64,000 bases of DNA from CAZJQT01 sp964548655 (GCA_964548655.1 CAZJQT010000002.1:1-64000), one strand, 5' to 3'. Shown: positions 33,269-42,682, numbered from the stretch's first letter. Made by a program: numbers and translations. The notes: generated by a model from the letters alone, not told the origin.

Positions 33269-35635
33269 TTAGGTCTCGGATGCTTGACGATGAGCCGCGA
33301 AGTAGCTCTCCACACACTGTTTGACAATTTCAACGGCTTTTTTCTGGCGCGGACTTCCTTTACCTAGCTCGTGTCTAGAATTATTGTACAACTTCATAGC
33401 TATCATGTTTTCAGCTGTGACAGGCGTCTCATAAACATCGGCCGTATCAAGACTTAATAGCCCAGCTGTTTGCAACCGTTCCATATTGGTTTTGGTGCCA
33501 AATATTGTGCTGTTACCCTTTAGCCGAGCGTTACGGGCAGAGATCGTCCCTTCTACCATTAGACCCTCTTCTTCTAATTGAGAGATAGTTTCACCAATTT
33601 TGTGTCGCCAATCCTTCTCCCATTCACCGTTGGATTCGCTACTTTTTTGGGCACGCTTGCTGGCTTTTTTAGCTGTTCGTTTGCTGTCTTTTTCGGTTTG
33701 GCTTGGTTGTTGTTCAGGAACCGGCGCTGTGGCCACTGGATTTGGGGTAGCTTCAGCCAAGGCTTGTTCTTTTTCGGCTTGTTGCTGCGCCTTTTTAAGC
33801 CTTTCTTTAGCGGCTTGTTCAGCGATGTACTGAGCTCGTTTTTCTAAGATCTCGGCTTCGTCATCTTCTGACTCAAATGTAGCTCCATGACGAGTGCTGT
33901 CAGTCGCATTAACTTCGTAATTTAGCTGTAGTTGTACCGGCTCTCGGCCATCATCAAAATCGTAAGCAACTCCCCAGAAAACTGTTGGCTGGTTGCCGAT
34001 ATCATTTACGAATATCCTACGCCCGCGTGCTCTTAAAGCCGCTTCAAAAACCGGCCGAGTAGCTTCATCATTTAACCTGTCGTAAACATAATCAATCAGA
34101 CCGAGCCTGGGATCACCGACCTCAAAACTATCTAGTAGTTCAGTAAGGTTTTCTGGCCGAACGGCGTTACTCAAAATAGCGTAAACGCGGGTGCGCCTAG
34201 CGTCAATCTCTTGCTGTGTGGCTGGACGTCGGCGTGAATCAAACTGAATGTCAGCATTTTCAAACGCCTCGACAACCTCCTCCGGAATGGCTGGTATGCC
34301 GAGATGCTCCAACAGCCGACCACGGTCATTGAAATATTGTGTCAGCAAGGCGCCTTTACGAAGTGTCAACTCATGCTCAGGTGCTTCTTCATCGGCTTCA
34401 ATCGGTGCCTTAACAGCGCCATCGGATACCTTTTCTCGCAAGTAATAGCCTGGCTCGGTACGGGTACCTTTGCCCGGACGCTTATCATCGGTTCTTACAG
34501 ATACCAATTCATATAGATCACCCAAGCCCTTTTCTCTCAAAGCAGACATGATAGAGCCTGTTGTAGAACTCAATATATATTTACCATCTTTGCGTTTTGC
34601 TATTTCGCTCGTGGTATAGACTCCAAATTTAACCAAATCGTTCGTGATAAGTGGTTTGTCTTGGGTAGCCTTTAGTAAAAGCTGGAAGGCCAGTGCAACT
34701 TTACCGCCCATTGTTTGGCCATTGGGCAATTTAGCGATGCCCAGAAGGACATCATCATAAGCTTCCTCAATATGTTCAAATTTCAAATCAAAATCGCCCA
34801 GACTGTACATTATTAGGCGCGGTTGAACTTTATCGACGTTTATAAGAGGCTGTCCTTTGTACACGAGGTCATCACGTAGGAAATCACCTATGTAATTTTG
34901 CCAAGTCATACTATAAAATTCCTTGATACCTAGTGTTGCGTGATCCCAAATGTCTTTGGCTCGAAGCGGTTCATTGGGATGGTCGGCGATATACTCAATT
35001 GCGCGCAGCCGGCATTCCTCAACAAACGTCTCGTCTTCAACAGAACTAGTGCCCCCTCCCATTCGCCGACTAAGTGGCATTGGTTTATTGCCGACTAACA
35101 AAACATTATTGCCTTTGTAGACCACAACTTTTAGCGGTGTTCGGTTACTTTCTTGCTCTGGTGCGCCGGGTTCAGGCTCAACTGGTTGAGCTGTTGTCTC
35201 GGGTTGCGGGGCAGATGTTTCGGTATCCCTTTGAATAATCGACAGTTTGCCTACCTTAGATGCAAAATGTTTACCAACCCAGTAAGCTTTGGCAAACTTT
35301 GTGTCGTCTTCAGGGTAAGGTTCGCTTCGTGGTAAAGCAGCCAAACGGGCTTGAATACTTTCTTCGCTAATTAAGCCGTCTTTATAAGGCTTGGTGTTAC
35401 GCAGATTTTCAATCTTGCGTATTGTCTCGAGAGTCTCAGGTGTAACAGGCGGCTCAAGGGCAGCTATAAAGTCGGGCTCTGCTTGTGGCGCTAGTGAATC
35501 CATAGCCAAGACTGCAGTATCAATACTTTCAGATACTACTTCGGCTAAATCTGGGTCAGTAGCTAGCTCTTGTAGCTCTTCCCAATTCTTGTACATCTCT
35601 CGATAAGAAGATGCGCGCTCACTAAACTCTGGCAC
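33269..35635 (-). CDS. Large hypothetical protein, 788 aa, possible winged-helix modules
   Basis: I recognise no family. The N-terminal 140 residues are charged and helical, followed by a Pro/Glu/Thr linker (about 140-175). Two segments look like winged-helix folds: residues 205-290 (AIEYIADHPNEPLRAKDIWDH then FLRDDL) and 315-410 (ALAFQLLLKATQDKPLITNDLV then SIMSALREKGLG). A Lys/Ala/Gln-rich coiled coil covers 610-690, and the C-terminal 100 residues form another helical domain. No cysteines beyond two. The start is GTG, supported by AGAGG seven bases upstream. Confidence 0.55.
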   Translation of the reverse strand: MPEFSERASSYREMYKNWEELQELATDPDLAEVVSESIDTAVLAMDSLAPQAEPDFIAALEPPVTPETLETIRKIENLRNTKPYKDGLISEESIQARLAALPRSEPYPEDDTKFAKAYWVGKHFASKVGKLSIIQRDTETSAPQPETTAQPVEPEPGAPEQESNRTPLKVVVYKGNNVLLVGNKPMPLSRRMGGGTSSVEDETFVEECRLRAIEYIADHPNEPLRAKDIWDHATLGIKEFYSMTWQNYIGDFLRDDLVYKGQPLINVDKVQPRLIMYSLGDFDLKFEHIEEAYDDVLLGIAKLPNGQTMGGKVALAFQLLLKATQDKPLITNDLVKFGVYTTSEIAKRKDGKYILSSTTGSIMSALREKGLGDLYELVSVRTDDKRPGKGTRTEPGYYLREKVSDGAVKAPIEADEEAPEHELTLRKGALLTQYFNDRGRLLEHLGIPAIPEEVVEAFENADIQFDSRRRPATQQEIDARRTRVYAILSNAVRPENLTELLDSFEVGDPRLGLIDYVYDRLNDEATRPVFEAALRARGRRIFVNDIGNQPTVFWGVAYDFDDGREPVQLQLNYEVNATDSTRHGATFESEDDEAEILEKRAQYIAEQAAKERLKKAQQQAEKEQALAEATPNPVATAPVPEQQPSQTEKDSKRTAKKASKRAQKSSESNGEWEKDWRHKIGETISQLEEEGLMVEGTISARNARLKGNSTIFGTKTNMERLQTAGLLSLDTADVYETPVTAENMIAMKLYNNSRHELGKGSPRQKKAVEIVKQCVESYFAAHRQASET

Positions 35636-35663
35636 TTTAAACCTCTTTTAAGAAAACCAAACT

Positions 35664-35692
35664 ATTATAGTAGTTTGTGGCTACAACGTCAA
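35664..35692 (-). promoter_or_regulatory. Promoter of the 788-aa gene
   Basis: TTGACG (35687-35692), a 17-base spacer and TATAAT (35664-35669) form a near-consensus promoter. Its predicted leader of about 20 bases carries AGAGG, so this gene uses a Shine-Dalgarno start unlike most in the window. Confidence 0.7.
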
Positions 35693-35705
35693 CTAACTTT
35701 GTTAG

Positions 35706-36869
35706 TTATTTAGTTTCTTCTGTACCGTGTTCTTCGATAGCTTCCAACAGAGAACTTTCCAATTGTTCCTTTTTCTTGATCTTTGGGACAACTACTTTGG
35801 CTTTTGGTTCGGCGGCTGGCTCTGGAGCAGCTTGCTCAGAGTTTATGTCAATCTCATAGCCGGTTAACTTACTGGCCAAACGGACATTCTGACCACTTTT
35901 ACCAATGGCAATGCTCAACTGATCTTCTGGCACGATGACTTTGGCTTTTTTATTCTTCTCATCCAAAACCACCTTGGTAACCTTGGTTGGGCTTAAGGCA
36001 TTACTGATATACGCAATCGGGTCATCACTCCAGACCACAATGTCGATCTTCTCCTGTTCGCCAACTTCACTAATGACAGCATTAACACGTGTGCCATGGC
36101 CACCAACAAAGGTACCAACTGGGTCAACGCCTGGGACACTACTGGCGACGGCAATCTTTGACCTAACGCCGCCCTCACGGGCGATGCTTTTAATTTCAAC
36201 CGCACCATTTTCCATTTCTGGGACTTCGGCTTTGAAGAGTAGCTCAATAAATTGTGGATTACCGCGCGATACCACCAATTGCGGGCCGCGGAAACCACGC
36301 TCGACGTCTTTTAAGTAGATCTTTAGACGCTGGCCGGGATAGTAACGCTCAGATTGAATTTGTTCGCTTCTGGGCATAATGCCTTGAGCTTTACCTAAAT
36401 CAACCCGGACGATATTGCCTTCAACCCGAGCCACGATACCGTTAACTATCGTGCCGATTTTGTCCTCATATTCTTCCATGATGATTTCGCGCTCAGCTTC
36501 ACGTAAGCGCTGCAAGATAACCTGTTTGGCAGTCTGGGCAGCCACGCGGCCAAATGATTCAACCTTTTGGTGAACTTCGATTACGTCACCAACTTTGGCA
36601 TTCTTCTTCATAACCTGAGCCTGACTTAGGCTAATCTGCATATGCTCATCGTCGACTTCATCGACAACTTCCTTGCTAACATAAGCATCAACTTCACCAT
36701 TATTTAGGTTCATGGTGACTCGGACTTCTTGCTCGCGGTCACCGTAGTCGCGTCGAAAAGCCGCTGCCAGAGCTTGTTCGACAATCTCCTGCACGACGTC
36801 TTCTGGCAAGTCTTTTTCCTCGGCAATTGTTTTAACCGCTAGGGCTAATTGTTTGATGTCTAAATCCAT
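35706..36869 (-). CDS. nusA: Transcription termination/antitermination factor NusA
   Basis: NusA binds RNAP and promotes pausing and hairpin-dependent termination. The 387-aa protein has the N-terminal RNAP-binding domain (1-125), an S1 domain (GTIVNGIVARVEGNIVRVDLG, about 135-200), and KH1/KH2 domains (SIAREGGVRSKIAVASS and SIAIGKSGQNVRLASKLTGY). The short Ala/Lys tail lacks the C-terminal repeats of E. coli, which is normal outside proteobacteria. AGGAG precedes the ATG by six bases. The gene sits directly behind a terminator hairpin. Confidence 0.95.
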   Translation of the reverse strand: MDLDIKQLALAVKTIAEEKDLPEDVVQEIVEQALAAAFRRDYGDREQEVRVTMNLNNGEVDAYVSKEVVDEVDDEHMQISLSQAQVMKKNAKVGDVIEVHQKVESFGRVAAQTAKQVILQRLREAEREIIMEEYEDKIGTIVNGIVARVEGNIVRVDLGKAQGIMPRSEQIQSERYYPGQRLKIYLKDVERGFRGPQLVVSRGNPQFIELLFKAEVPEMENGAVEIKSIAREGGVRSKIAVASSVPGVDPVGTFVGGHGTRVNAVISEVGEQEKIDIVVWSDDPIAYISNALSPTKVTKVVLDEKNKKAKVIVPEDQLSIAIGKSGQNVRLASKLTGYEIDINSEQAAPEPAAEPKAKVVVPKIKKKEQLESSLLEAIEEHGTEETK

Positions 36870-36889
36870 TATTTCTCCTATATTTCATG

Positions 36890-36914
36890 AAAAAAGTCGA
36901 CCTGCTGGCCGACT
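36890..36914 (-). terminator. Intrinsic terminator between promoter and nusA
   Basis: Stem AGTCGGCC / GGTCGACT (one G-U pair) with loop AGCA and a U6 tract on the minus strand. It also ends any transcript from the gene at 36938-37510. Confidence 0.8.
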
Positions 36915-36955
36915 AGTACAGAGTAAATTCTAACTGCTTAAGATGGCTTTGTCAA
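36890..36955 (-). promoter_or_regulatory. nusA promoter followed at once by an intrinsic terminator
   Basis: The promoter TTGACA (36950-36955), 17-base spacer, TAGAAT (36927-36932) starts RNA near 36920. About six bases later an eight-base hairpin AGTCGGCC / GGTCGACT (36895-36914) is followed by six U residues. nusA begins 20 bases on, with no second promoter visible. nusA transcription therefore seems to depend on read-through of a terminator that NusA itself would strengthen. Confidence 0.65.
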
Positions 36956-37510
36956 ACTACTACCGACAAGATCCATCCCTCGAGAGATTAGACTTACTAC
37001 TTTCTCAAAATGATAGTATTTTATGGCTGCAAAATCATCATCCAGATCTCTACAGATTTGCTCCTCTAGAGGCTGAAGCGGTGTACCCTCTTGAGGCGCA
37101 ATAATATCTTCTTCATGTGCCCGTCTGAGTGACCAACTGAAACGACTTAATGGATCTAGGTTATAACTTACCCCATCATCACGGTACCTCAGGTCATAGT
37201 GGCTGGCGAGGGTTACAGAACCAAATTGGCCTGCTCTGGTAATATAATTGGACACTAAGTAGTCAGAGCCTTCGCTATCATAGCTTGCCAGAACCCCAAG
37301 TTTCTCGTTATACCCAGCATAGTCTTGTAGGCCCAACTCGACACCACTATACATGGCTCCCCTAACAATCTCATGAATAGATGTGAAATTATTGACACTA
37401 GCAAAACTCAATAACCTCTCGACGCAATTATGCCAAAGCATTAAACGCTTTGAGTCAACAGCAGGTTCTAGCGGATTTCTTGGATCAATTCCAATCTCGG
37501 GGTTAGACAT
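36938..37510 (-). CDS. Hypothetical protein, 190 aa
   Basis: Unknown soluble protein without membrane segments or a recognisable motif; the composition is ordinary. A -10 box TATAAT (37518-37523, with an upstream TGG) ends seven bases before the ATG, implying a leaderless mRNA. It shares a short intergenic region with the divergent aminopeptidase gene. Its last codons contain the nusA promoter -35 box, so the two genes are packed end to start. Confidence 0.6.
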   Translation of the reverse strand: MSNPEIGIDPRNPLEPAVDSKRLMLWHNCVERLLSFASVNNFTSIHEIVRGAMYSGVELGLQDYAGYNEKLGVLASYDSEGSDYLVSNYITRAGQFGSVTLASHYDLRYRDDGVSYNLDPLSRFSWSLRRAHEEDIIAPQEGTPLQPLEEQICRDLDDDFAAIKYYHFEKVVSLISRGMDLVGSSLTKPS

Positions 37511-37566
37511 TTAGACTATTATACCACATTAAGGAAGTTCTGTAATGTTTGTGTAGAATATAGGTA

Positions 37567-40182
37567 ATGACCAAAAAGGTAAAAAGGCTGTACGAACAGT
37601 TCCAGCCGAGACACTACATCTTAGATTTGGCGATAGATAAAGAAAAAATGGTTTTTTCTGGTCAGGTTATTATTGCCGGGCAAAAAATTGGCAGACCATC
37701 ACAAAGATTAACCTTTCATCAGAGTGGACTCAAAATCAAGAATGTTCATGTAGTACGTCATGACCGCAAAGGCGACCAAGAGCAAAAAATTGAACGTTTA
37801 AACGTGCATAAAGCTTATGAAGAAGTTCGGCTGCACAGTAAAGCGATGTTATATCCAGGTAGCTATACCATCAGATTGGAGTTTTCCGGCAAGATTACCC
37901 GTCAAATGAATGGTATTTACCCTTGCCTCTTTGAATACAAGGGCAAACAAGAAAAGCTGATCGCTACCCAGTTTGAAAGCCATCACGCCCGCGAGGTTTT
38001 CCCTTGTATTGATGAGCCAGAAGCTAAGGCGACTTTTGATCTGAGTCTGACAACTAAAAAGGGCGAAGTTGTCCTCTCTAATACACCAGTAAAAACCGAA
38101 GAGACAGAGGGTAAGCTAACCACGACTAGCTTTGAAACCACCCCAAAAATGTCAACATACTTGCTGGCCTTTATTATTGGTAAGCTGGGCTACAAAGAGG
38201 CCAAAACAAAAGACGGCGTAGTGGTGCGCACCTACGCCACGCCAGACAATGTAGGCTCGACCGACTTTGCGCTCGAAACGGCCATAAAATGTCTGGAATT
38301 TTATAATGATTATTTTGCTATTCCCTACCCTTTGGCCAAGTGTGATTTTGTGGCACTACCGGACTTTGCCAGCGGCGCTATGGAGAACTGGGGTGTCATA
38401 ACTTTTCGCGAACAAGCTCTGTTGGTCGACCCTAAAAACTCAACTCTTGCCAGTAAACAATACGTAGCCTTGGTAGTCGCACACGAGCTCACGCACCAAT
38501 GGTTTGGCAACTTAGTTACCATGCGCTGGTGGACCGACCTGTGGCTGAATGAAGGTTTTGCCAGCTGGATGGAGTATCTGGCAGTCGATCACCTATACCC
38601 CGATTGGCATGTCTGGACGCAGTTCCTGGTAGACGAACAACAACAGGCCTTGAAGCTCGATGCTCTAGAGCACACGCATCCGATCGAGGTGACGGTTAAT
38701 CATCCGGATGAAATTCGTACTATCTTTGACGCCATTAGTTACAGCAAAGGCGCCAGTGTTATTCATATGTTGGAAAAGTATTTGGGTCACGATGTTTTTC
38801 AGGGTGGGCTTAGGCACTACTTGAACAAACATCAATACGCCAATACTGACACTGTGGATCTCTGGGCCAGTTTAGAAGAAGTATCCGGTAAGCCGGTCAA
38901 AGAGTTTATGCAAGCCTGGACTACGCAACCAGGTTTTCCGTTGCTAGCTGCTAATATTAGCGACAATCAAATCAGCCTGGGCCAAAGTCGTTTCTTTGCT
39001 AACCCAGCTCACAAGAAACTGCCAGATCAACTTTGGCCCGTACCCCTTCAGGCATTAACGCCAGAAATACCAGCAACACTAGAAGCATCAAACAAAGATT
39101 TCCGTGTACCGGAAACACGGCAGCTCAAATTTAATGTCGGACAAAGTGGTTTCTACCGAGTGGCCTATAACGCTACGCAACTCGAACGATTGGGTGATCA
39201 AATCCAAAAAGGCCATATGCAGCCAGAAGATCGACTGGGCATCATCTCTGATCTGTTCGAAAACGCCAAAGCCGGCAGCAATGACACGGTTGACGCGCTG
39301 CATTTCCTGAGCCATTTTGCCGAAGAGGACAACTACGCCGTCTGGGACACAATTGCTGGAGCAATTGGTTCACTTAGGTTGACAATGGATGATGAAACTT
39401 TGCGTGATGACATGAAGCCATTTATTCTGCGATTAGTAGCTTCTCAACTCAAGCGGCTCGGCTGGCAGCAGAAAAAGACGGATAGTCATTTTGATAAGTT
39501 ACTCAGGCCCATCATTCTGAGTCTGGCTGCCAATTCTGACGAACCCAAAGTGGTCAAACAATGTTTTGATCTATTTAAGAAAATTAAACATCCAGAAGAC
39601 GTGGCGCCAGAACTTCGAGTTACAGCTTCGCCAACCCAAGTAAAACGCGGCATTGATATTGACCCGGATCTGCGCGGTACGGTTTTTGGTACTGTCGCCA
39701 GACTTGGTGGCAAAGCTGAGTTTGATAAGCTGGTGGCCTTGCACAATAACTCAACCCATAGTGAAGAGCGTACTACTTTATGTGCTGCTATAACTGGCTT
39801 CAATCAGCCTGAGCTTATTAAGCGAGCTCTGGGCATGATAACTTCGGATGATGTGCGCCTGCAGGACGTGGCCTACTGGATAGCCTACTCATTTATGAAT
39901 CGCTATGCTAAAAAGCTAGCTTGGCAATGGACCAAACAAAATTGGAACTGGCTAGAGGAAAATCTAGGTACCGACCTTAGTTTTTACAGAATGCCGATTT
40001 ATACTGCCAGGGTTTTCAGTGAGAAAAGTTTTATAAAAGAATACAAAGAGTTTTTTAAACCGCGCTTATCAATCGCCTTTGAGCGTTCATACAATCAAGG
40101 CCTAGAATTGTTGGATATTCAAATTGCCTGGAAAGAGCGTGCCCTCAAAGAGGTGAAAACCTTTTTCAAAAATCAAACGTAA
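37567..40182 (+). CDS. pepN: M1-family aminopeptidase (aminopeptidase N type)
   Basis: Zinc aminopeptidase of the M1 family, 871 aa. The substrate-recognition motif GAMEN is at about 270 and the metal motif HELTHQWFG..WLNEGFA (HExxH-x18-E) starts at about 305. The C-terminal domain of about 400 residues is helical (ERAP1-like). No signal peptide is seen, so it is probably cytosolic and completes peptide breakdown after Clp and other proteases; this matters in an organism with little amino-acid synthesis. TAGAAT seven bases before the ATG implies a leaderless mRNA. Confidence 0.94.
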   Translation: MTKKVKRLYEQFQPRHYILDLAIDKEKMVFSGQVIIAGQKIGRPSQRLTFHQSGLKIKNVHVVRHDRKGDQEQKIERLNVHKAYEEVRLHSKAMLYPGSYTIRLEFSGKITRQMNGIYPCLFEYKGKQEKLIATQFESHHAREVFPCIDEPEAKATFDLSLTTKKGEVVLSNTPVKTEETEGKLTTTSFETTPKMSTYLLAFIIGKLGYKEAKTKDGVVVRTYATPDNVGSTDFALETAIKCLEFYNDYFAIPYPLAKCDFVALPDFASGAMENWGVITFREQALLVDPKNSTLASKQYVALVVAHELTHQWFGNLVTMRWWTDLWLNEGFASWMEYLAVDHLYPDWHVWTQFLVDEQQQALKLDALEHTHPIEVTVNHPDEIRTIFDAISYSKGASVIHMLEKYLGHDVFQGGLRHYLNKHQYANTDTVDLWASLEEVSGKPVKEFMQAWTTQPGFPLLAANISDNQISLGQSRFFANPAHKKLPDQLWPVPLQALTPEIPATLEASNKDFRVPETRQLKFNVGQSGFYRVAYNATQLERLGDQIQKGHMQPEDRLGIISDLFENAKAGSNDTVDALHFLSHFAEEDNYAVWDTIAGAIGSLRLTMDDETLRDDMKPFILRLVASQLKRLGWQQKKTDSHFDKLLRPIILSLAANSDEPKVVKQCFDLFKKIKHPEDVAPELRVTASPTQVKRGIDIDPDLRGTVFGTVARLGGKAEFDKLVALHNNSTHSEERTTLCAAITGFNQPELIKRALGMITSDDVRLQDVAYWIAYSFMNRYAKKLAWQWTKQNWNWLEENLGTDLSFYRMPIYTARVFSEKSFIKEYKEFFKPRLSIAFERSYNQGLELLDIQIAWKERALKEVKTFFKNQT

Positions 40183-40613
40183 CCTATCTCCAGATACGGC
40201 TCACGTCCCAAATAACCATCCTCAATAATTATTCTGAAATCTTCGATTACGTCTTTGGGTAAATTATTAGGATCTACCCTTACTAATTCAGAACACAGTT
40301 CGGGTTCGTTATTGATAGGCTCTTCATTTGCTTCAAGACTAAGTTTGAATTCATAAGCGACGTACTCTGCTGTACTCTTGCGAGCAGCCACGCAATAAAA
40401 TATAAATCGCTCCTCCGGTATTTCTAAACCAAGCTCCTCTTGAACTTCACGGGCCGCAGCTTGCCGCGGCGTCTCGCCAGCTTCTATATGTCCACCAGGC
40501 AAGCAAAGCTTGCCGTCCTCCCAACCAGTATTCTGACGGCGGCTTAATAATATCTGTCCATCTACTTCACATAGGACATTAGTCGAGCTACGAATCAAGT
40601 TCTTCTCTGACAT
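40173..40613 (-). CDS. NUDIX hydrolase
   Basis: 146-aa Nudix protein. The box is GGHIEAGETPRQAAAREVQEELGLE, with the GX5EX7REUXEEXGU residues in place (about 41-63). The preceding segment includes RRQNTGWEDGKLCLPG, which resembles mRNA/dinucleotide and (d)NTP hydrolases of the MutT type, but the substrate is not determined. It converges with pepN, with a ten-base tail overlap, and lies just downstream of yraN on the minus strand. Confidence 0.85.
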   Translation of the reverse strand: MSEKNLIRSSTNVLCEVDGQILLSRRQNTGWEDGKLCLPGGHIEAGETPRQAAAREVQEELGLEIPEERFIFYCVAARKSTAEYVAYEFKLSLEANEEPINNEPELCSELVRVDPNNLPKDVIEDFRIIIEDGYLGREPYLEIGYV

Positions 40614-40614
40614 A

Positions 40615-40956
40615 TTATAAATCTGTCACAAAATTAGATATTTGCAAGTCAGCACCTGAAACCTCCAGTGCCGATAATTGATAGTCTCCAGACCAACGGT
40701 TCTGGCTGACCCACATTTCGGCTGCAAAAGTCATTTGCTCTAGCTTTTTAGGTGTAATGTAGTCTAAGCCACCACCAAAAGCATCTGATCTTCGGTATTT
40801 AACCTCGACAAAATAGATAGTTTTGGCCTTTTGGGCAACTATATCAATCTCGCACCAGCGGGTCCGCCAATTCTGGTCTAGCACTTTGAAACCCTGGTCT
40901 TTTAAATATTGGGCGGCTGCCGCCTCTGCCTGGCGACCACTAACAAAAGTTGTCAT
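40615..40956 (-). CDS. YraN family (UPF0102) nuclease-like protein
   Basis: 113-aa protein of the UPF0102/YraN family, a small restriction-endonuclease fold: conserved G-x-x-x-E at the start (GRQAEAAAAQYL), the catalytic-type segment CEIDIVAQK (residues 36-44) and FVEVKYR (residues 48-54) with Glu and Lys. It is usually found beside rnhB, as here: its ATG overlaps the rnhB stop by four bases. The precise role is unknown. Confidence 0.85.
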   Translation of the reverse strand: MTTFVSGRQAEAAAAQYLKDQGFKVLDQNWRTRWCEIDIVAQKAKTIYFVEVKYRRSDAFGGGLDYITPKKLEQMTFAAEMWVSQNRWSGDYQLSALEVSGADLQISNFVTDL

Positions 40957-41516
40957 GCTAGTAATGCCTTGACTGGTTTATATGAACGTCTGTGAACTTG
41001 GCTGACGCCGTGTTTTTGCAGTAATTGTAAGTGTAGTTTAGTGCCATAACCGACGTGTTTATCGAATTCATAATCGGGGTAGAACTGCGCCAGCCTAGTC
41101 ATGTGTTGGTCGCGTTTAACTTTAGCGTAGATACTAGCGGCACTGACGATTGGCTGGGTTGCGTCGGCTTTAACCATCGTCTTTACATTTACAAATTCGG
41201 CTGGACAGTAATTGATCAGACCGTCCATGATGATATGTTCATCTACCAACGTACCTAGCGCCATTAGGGCCCGGCTGACGCCCAAGCGCAAAGCACGGGT
41301 TATACCAATTTTATCGATCTCCTCCGGTTGGACCCAGCCTTCGCCAAGATCGCAGCATTCTACTATTGGTTCAAAAAGTTCTTCGCGCTTTTTTCTGGAT
41401 AAAACTTTGGAGTCGGCCAATCCGTCTGGCAAGACTTGTTTGGCACGGGCAGCAACTACAAGTAAAGGACCGGCCCAACTACCGCGTCCAACTTCATCTA
41501 TACCAACAACCCGCAT
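40953..41516 (-). CDS. rnhB: Ribonuclease HII
   Basis: Removes RNA from RNA-DNA hybrids and single ribonucleotides from DNA. The 187-aa protein has GIDEVGRGSWAGPL (Asp and Glu of the active site; SWA replaces the usual PLA), DSKVLSRKKREEL, and VSAASIYAKVKRD with the third acid nearby. TAGAAT six bases before the ATG suggests a leaderless mRNA. It heads a unit rnhB-yraN-nudix. Confidence 0.93.
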   Translation of the reverse strand: MRVVGIDEVGRGSWAGPLLVVAARAKQVLPDGLADSKVLSRKKREELFEPIVECCDLGEGWVQPEEIDKIGITRALRLGVSRALMALGTLVDEHIIMDGLINYCPAEFVNVKTMVKADATQPIVSAASIYAKVKRDQHMTRLAQFYPDYEFDKHVGYGTKLHLQLLQKHGVSQVHRRSYKPVKALLA

Positions 41517-41541
41517 GGGTTTATTCTAGCACTAAATTTTT

Positions 41542-42087
41542 CTATTCTTCTTCGCTGGTCTCAGATTTGGCAGCCTGATCGTGGGCGGCTAGAGCGGCTT
41601 CGGCTTTAGCTTCTTCTTTGGCATCTTCTTCAGCTTTCTTAGCAGCTTCAATCTCGTGCTGTTTGGCGGCTAATTCTTTGGCTTCTTGCTCAGCTTTCTC
41701 GGCTTCTTCGTCGCGGACATCATTTACAGATTGAGCGTCAAAGTCTAGGCCGGTTAGACGGGCTGATTTGCCAGTGCGCTCACGCATGTACGTCAGGTAA
41801 TTACGGCGCACTTTGCTACGCTTGGTAACGTCAATCTTAACTACCAAAGGACTGTGTAATAAAAAGCTTTTCTCAACGCCAACACCACTAGCAATACGGC
41901 GAACGGTAATGCGGCTAGTATGGCTACCTTTGCGGTCAGTACGGATGACCAAGCCTTGGAAGATCTGAATACGCTCTTTACTGCCCTCGCGAATTTTCTG
42001 ATGCACTTTAACAGTGTCGCCAGACCTAACGTCTACGACTTGCTTCTTGCGGTACTTGTCCTCAATTTTGCTAATAACAGATTGCAT
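41542..42087 (-). CDS. rplS: 50S ribosomal protein L19 with acidic C-terminal tail
   Basis: L19 sits at the 30S-50S interface. The first 115 residues are a normal L19 (GDTVKVHQKI, RIQIFQGLVI, FLLHSPLVVKIDV, KVRRNYLTYMRER). After that comes a tail of about 60 residues made almost entirely of Glu, Ala and Lys, giving 181 aa where 115-120 is usual. The tail is likely helical and exposed. It is in frame with no stop or frameshift signs. TAGAGT nine bases before the ATG may be the -10 box. Confidence 0.93.
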   Translation of the reverse strand: MQSVISKIEDKYRKKQVVDVRSGDTVKVHQKIREGSKERIQIFQGLVIRTDRKGSHTSRITVRRIASGVGVEKSFLLHSPLVVKIDVTKRSKVRRNYLTYMRERTGKSARLTGLDFDAQSVNDVRDEEAEKAEQEAKELAAKQHEIEAAKKAEEDAKEEAKAEAALAAHDQAAKSETSEEE

Positions 42088-42121
42088 AACCTGAACACTC
42101 TACCTTACTCTAAAGATTTTT

Positions 42122-42682
42122 TCAAGCGTTTAGCGCTATGACACCGGGCTCAGATTGTTGCCTATATGCTATTTTGGCTTTTCTAAGCTCTCGTTGCCCC
42201 CAATAAGCCGTAGTCACTGTTTTACCCTGTCCTTGCTGGTTGCCATACTCTTTAGCTAGCAAAACATCTGGGAAAAGACGAACCGTTATGAACCGTTCAA
42301 TCACAGCCTCGAAAGCAAAACCTAATTGATCATTTATCACAATTGGAGGATTTTCCGGGTCAAATTCAAACACACCACGAACTTTAATTTTTCCTACCGG
42401 TTCATCAAACTCTTGTCGACCCAAAATCAAGCCACCAAACGTAAGCTTACGCGTCTGTGTCTCGTATGATGGCTCAAGTCCTGGAACCAACGACTGACTC
42501 AATTCATTTAATTGTTTTGCTTTATAGATCGGCTCAATCGGTGCGACCGAAAAAGTGACATCCTGGCCAGGTATTTCATCAAACCCAGTCGGATTCAGAA
42601 AAACTTTATTGTGCACATGCGCCACGCGTATATCATCGCGATCATGTAATGCTTCAGTGATAATCTCTAGATTGTTTGTCAT
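42122..42682 (-). CDS. Hypothetical protein, 186 aa
   Basis: Unknown soluble protein with a mixed alpha/beta composition and no membrane segment or cysteine cluster. The C-terminal 40 residues are Arg/Lys/Gln-rich. GGAGG lies four bases before the ATG, one of the stronger Shine-Dalgarno sites here. It ends 34 bases before rplS on the same strand, so read-through into rplS is possible, but a functional link is not shown. Confidence 0.6.
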   Translation of the reverse strand: MTNNLEIITEALHDRDDIRVAHVHNKVFLNPTGFDEIPGQDVTFSVAPIEPIYKAKQLNELSQSLVPGLEPSYETQTRKLTFGGLILGRQEFDEPVGKIKVRGVFEFDPENPPIVINDQLGFAFEAVIERFITVRLFPDVLLAKEYGNQQGQGKTVTTAYWGQRELRKAKIAYRQQSEPGVIALNA

